From Nitrospira sp. UW-LDO-01 (lineage in GTDB: Bacteria; Nitrospirota; Nitrospiria; Nitrospirales; Nitrospiraceae), in contig NIUT01000055.1 of assembly GCA_002254365.1 (NCBI GenBank), forward strand, positions 19,118-61,271: a DNA stretch of 42,154 nt. The letters are read 5' to 3'. The notes under the pieces were generated by a model. It saw nothing but the letters and a program-made list of their open reading frames with translations. It had not been told where the DNA came from and did not search any database. Shown here piece by piece: positions 41,888 through 42,154 of the stretch (within the stretch, counting starts at the first letter, position 1; each line of letters opens with the position of its first letter). A program made the position numbers and the translations under genes.

Positions 41888-42154
41888 CTAATGCTCGGGA
41901 TTTTGGATCCGTTGTTGGACCGCCTGTAACAACGTTTCTTCTGATCCTGAGAAGCTCGGGAGAGTTCGAAGTAAGTGAGACTCGATGAGTTGGGCCAGAT
42001 CGGGCAAAGTCTTGATACTCAGTCTGAAGTACAAGTACGAGACGAGTGAATCCGACAGCCCCGGAAGTGTTGCCCAACTCTTAACCTCCTCGGGGAGTGG
42101 AGTTTTCAGCTCTTCGTAGGCACGGATCTTCCCGGTCTCAAGAAACTCCTCGAT
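41888..42154 (-). CDS. Helix-hairpin-helix protein, PolX N-terminal-like, partial
   Basis: The frame is open from the window edge to TAG at 41890-41888, giving 88 residues that begin IEEFLETGKIRAYEELKTPL. It continues VKSWATLPGLSDSLVSYLYF and ends HLLRTLPSFSGSEETLLQAV plus a short tail. This closely follows the helix-hairpin-helix segment of PolX-type DNA polymerases (I-x-E-L-L-E-T-G...LxxIPGLGPK...LRxLPGFGxKT). It stops right after that domain, where PolX would continue with the polymerase palm. It is therefore either a short DNA-binding protein or a truncated PolX. The first part is beyond the window. Confidence 0.6.
   Translation of the reverse strand: MEEFLETGKIRAYEELKTPLPEEVKSWATLPGLSDSLVSYLYFRLSIKTLPDLAQLIESHLLRTLPSFSGSEETLLQAVQQRIQNPEH

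Overview
The window looks like chromosomal DNA of a Gram-negative, GC-rich (roughly 55-58%, by eye) bacterium. Two things suggest a member of the genus Nitrospira or a close relative. One is a His-rich small metal-binding protein of the SmbP type, known from nitrifiers. The other is a set of short palindromic intergenic repeats of a kind I associate with Nitrospira genomes. This assignment is inference; no 16S or nitrite-oxidation gene lies in the window. I saw no tRNA, rRNA, CRISPR array, transposase or prophage.

Layout. 1-16 kb is mostly housekeeping and envelope genes in short units: the 3' end of a RelA/SpoT gene, a secreted DUF192 protein, a zinc ribbon, an exported flavodoxin-like protein, a bfd-type ferredoxin behind a clear promoter and Fur-like box, rluE, an M3 oligopeptidase, an unknown gene pair whose second member may be a nuclease, a histone-deacetylase-like hydrolase, a tandem rhodanese, SmbP, a nitrilase-family amidase, YqgE, a DUF3422 membrane protein, an unknown possible beta-barrel protein and a fused phosphoesterase. 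16.4-23.6 kb is the accessory part. It holds a uvrA gene, then a TIR-nSTAND-transmembrane-FGE protein broken by a frameshift, then a small GIY-YIG protein. The last two genes are embedded in clusters of GGTTCGACNAGCTCACC-type repeats. The FGE C-terminus has the look of a variable region of a diversity-generating retroelement (DGR) target.

23.6-30.5 kb carries a minus-strand TolC / CPBP protease / GlpM-like unit, secreted proteins including an M28 peptidase, and a glycine-rich RRM protein with a strong terminator. 30.5-41.8 kb starts with uvrB and a convergent DUF4321 gene. It continues with a long co-directional run: ffh, rpsP, rimM, trmD, rplS, rnhB, yraN, ftsE, ftsX, an EnvC-like activator and ctpA. 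This joins protein targeting, 30S/50S maturation and tRNA methylation to the FtsEX-EnvC system that controls septal peptidoglycan hydrolysis. The window ends inside a minus-strand gene with a PolX-like helix-hairpin-helix domain that runs off the edge.

The most interesting region is 19.3-22.7 kb: an NLR-like TIR/STAND receptor with a possibly diversified ligand-binding tail, next to a GIY-YIG gene and bracketed by short repeats. Second is the pair of about 125-bp palindromic elements (7749-7872 and 23477-23602). Their arm sequences differ but each pairs with its own partner, and each begins within the stop codon or last codons of the upstream gene.
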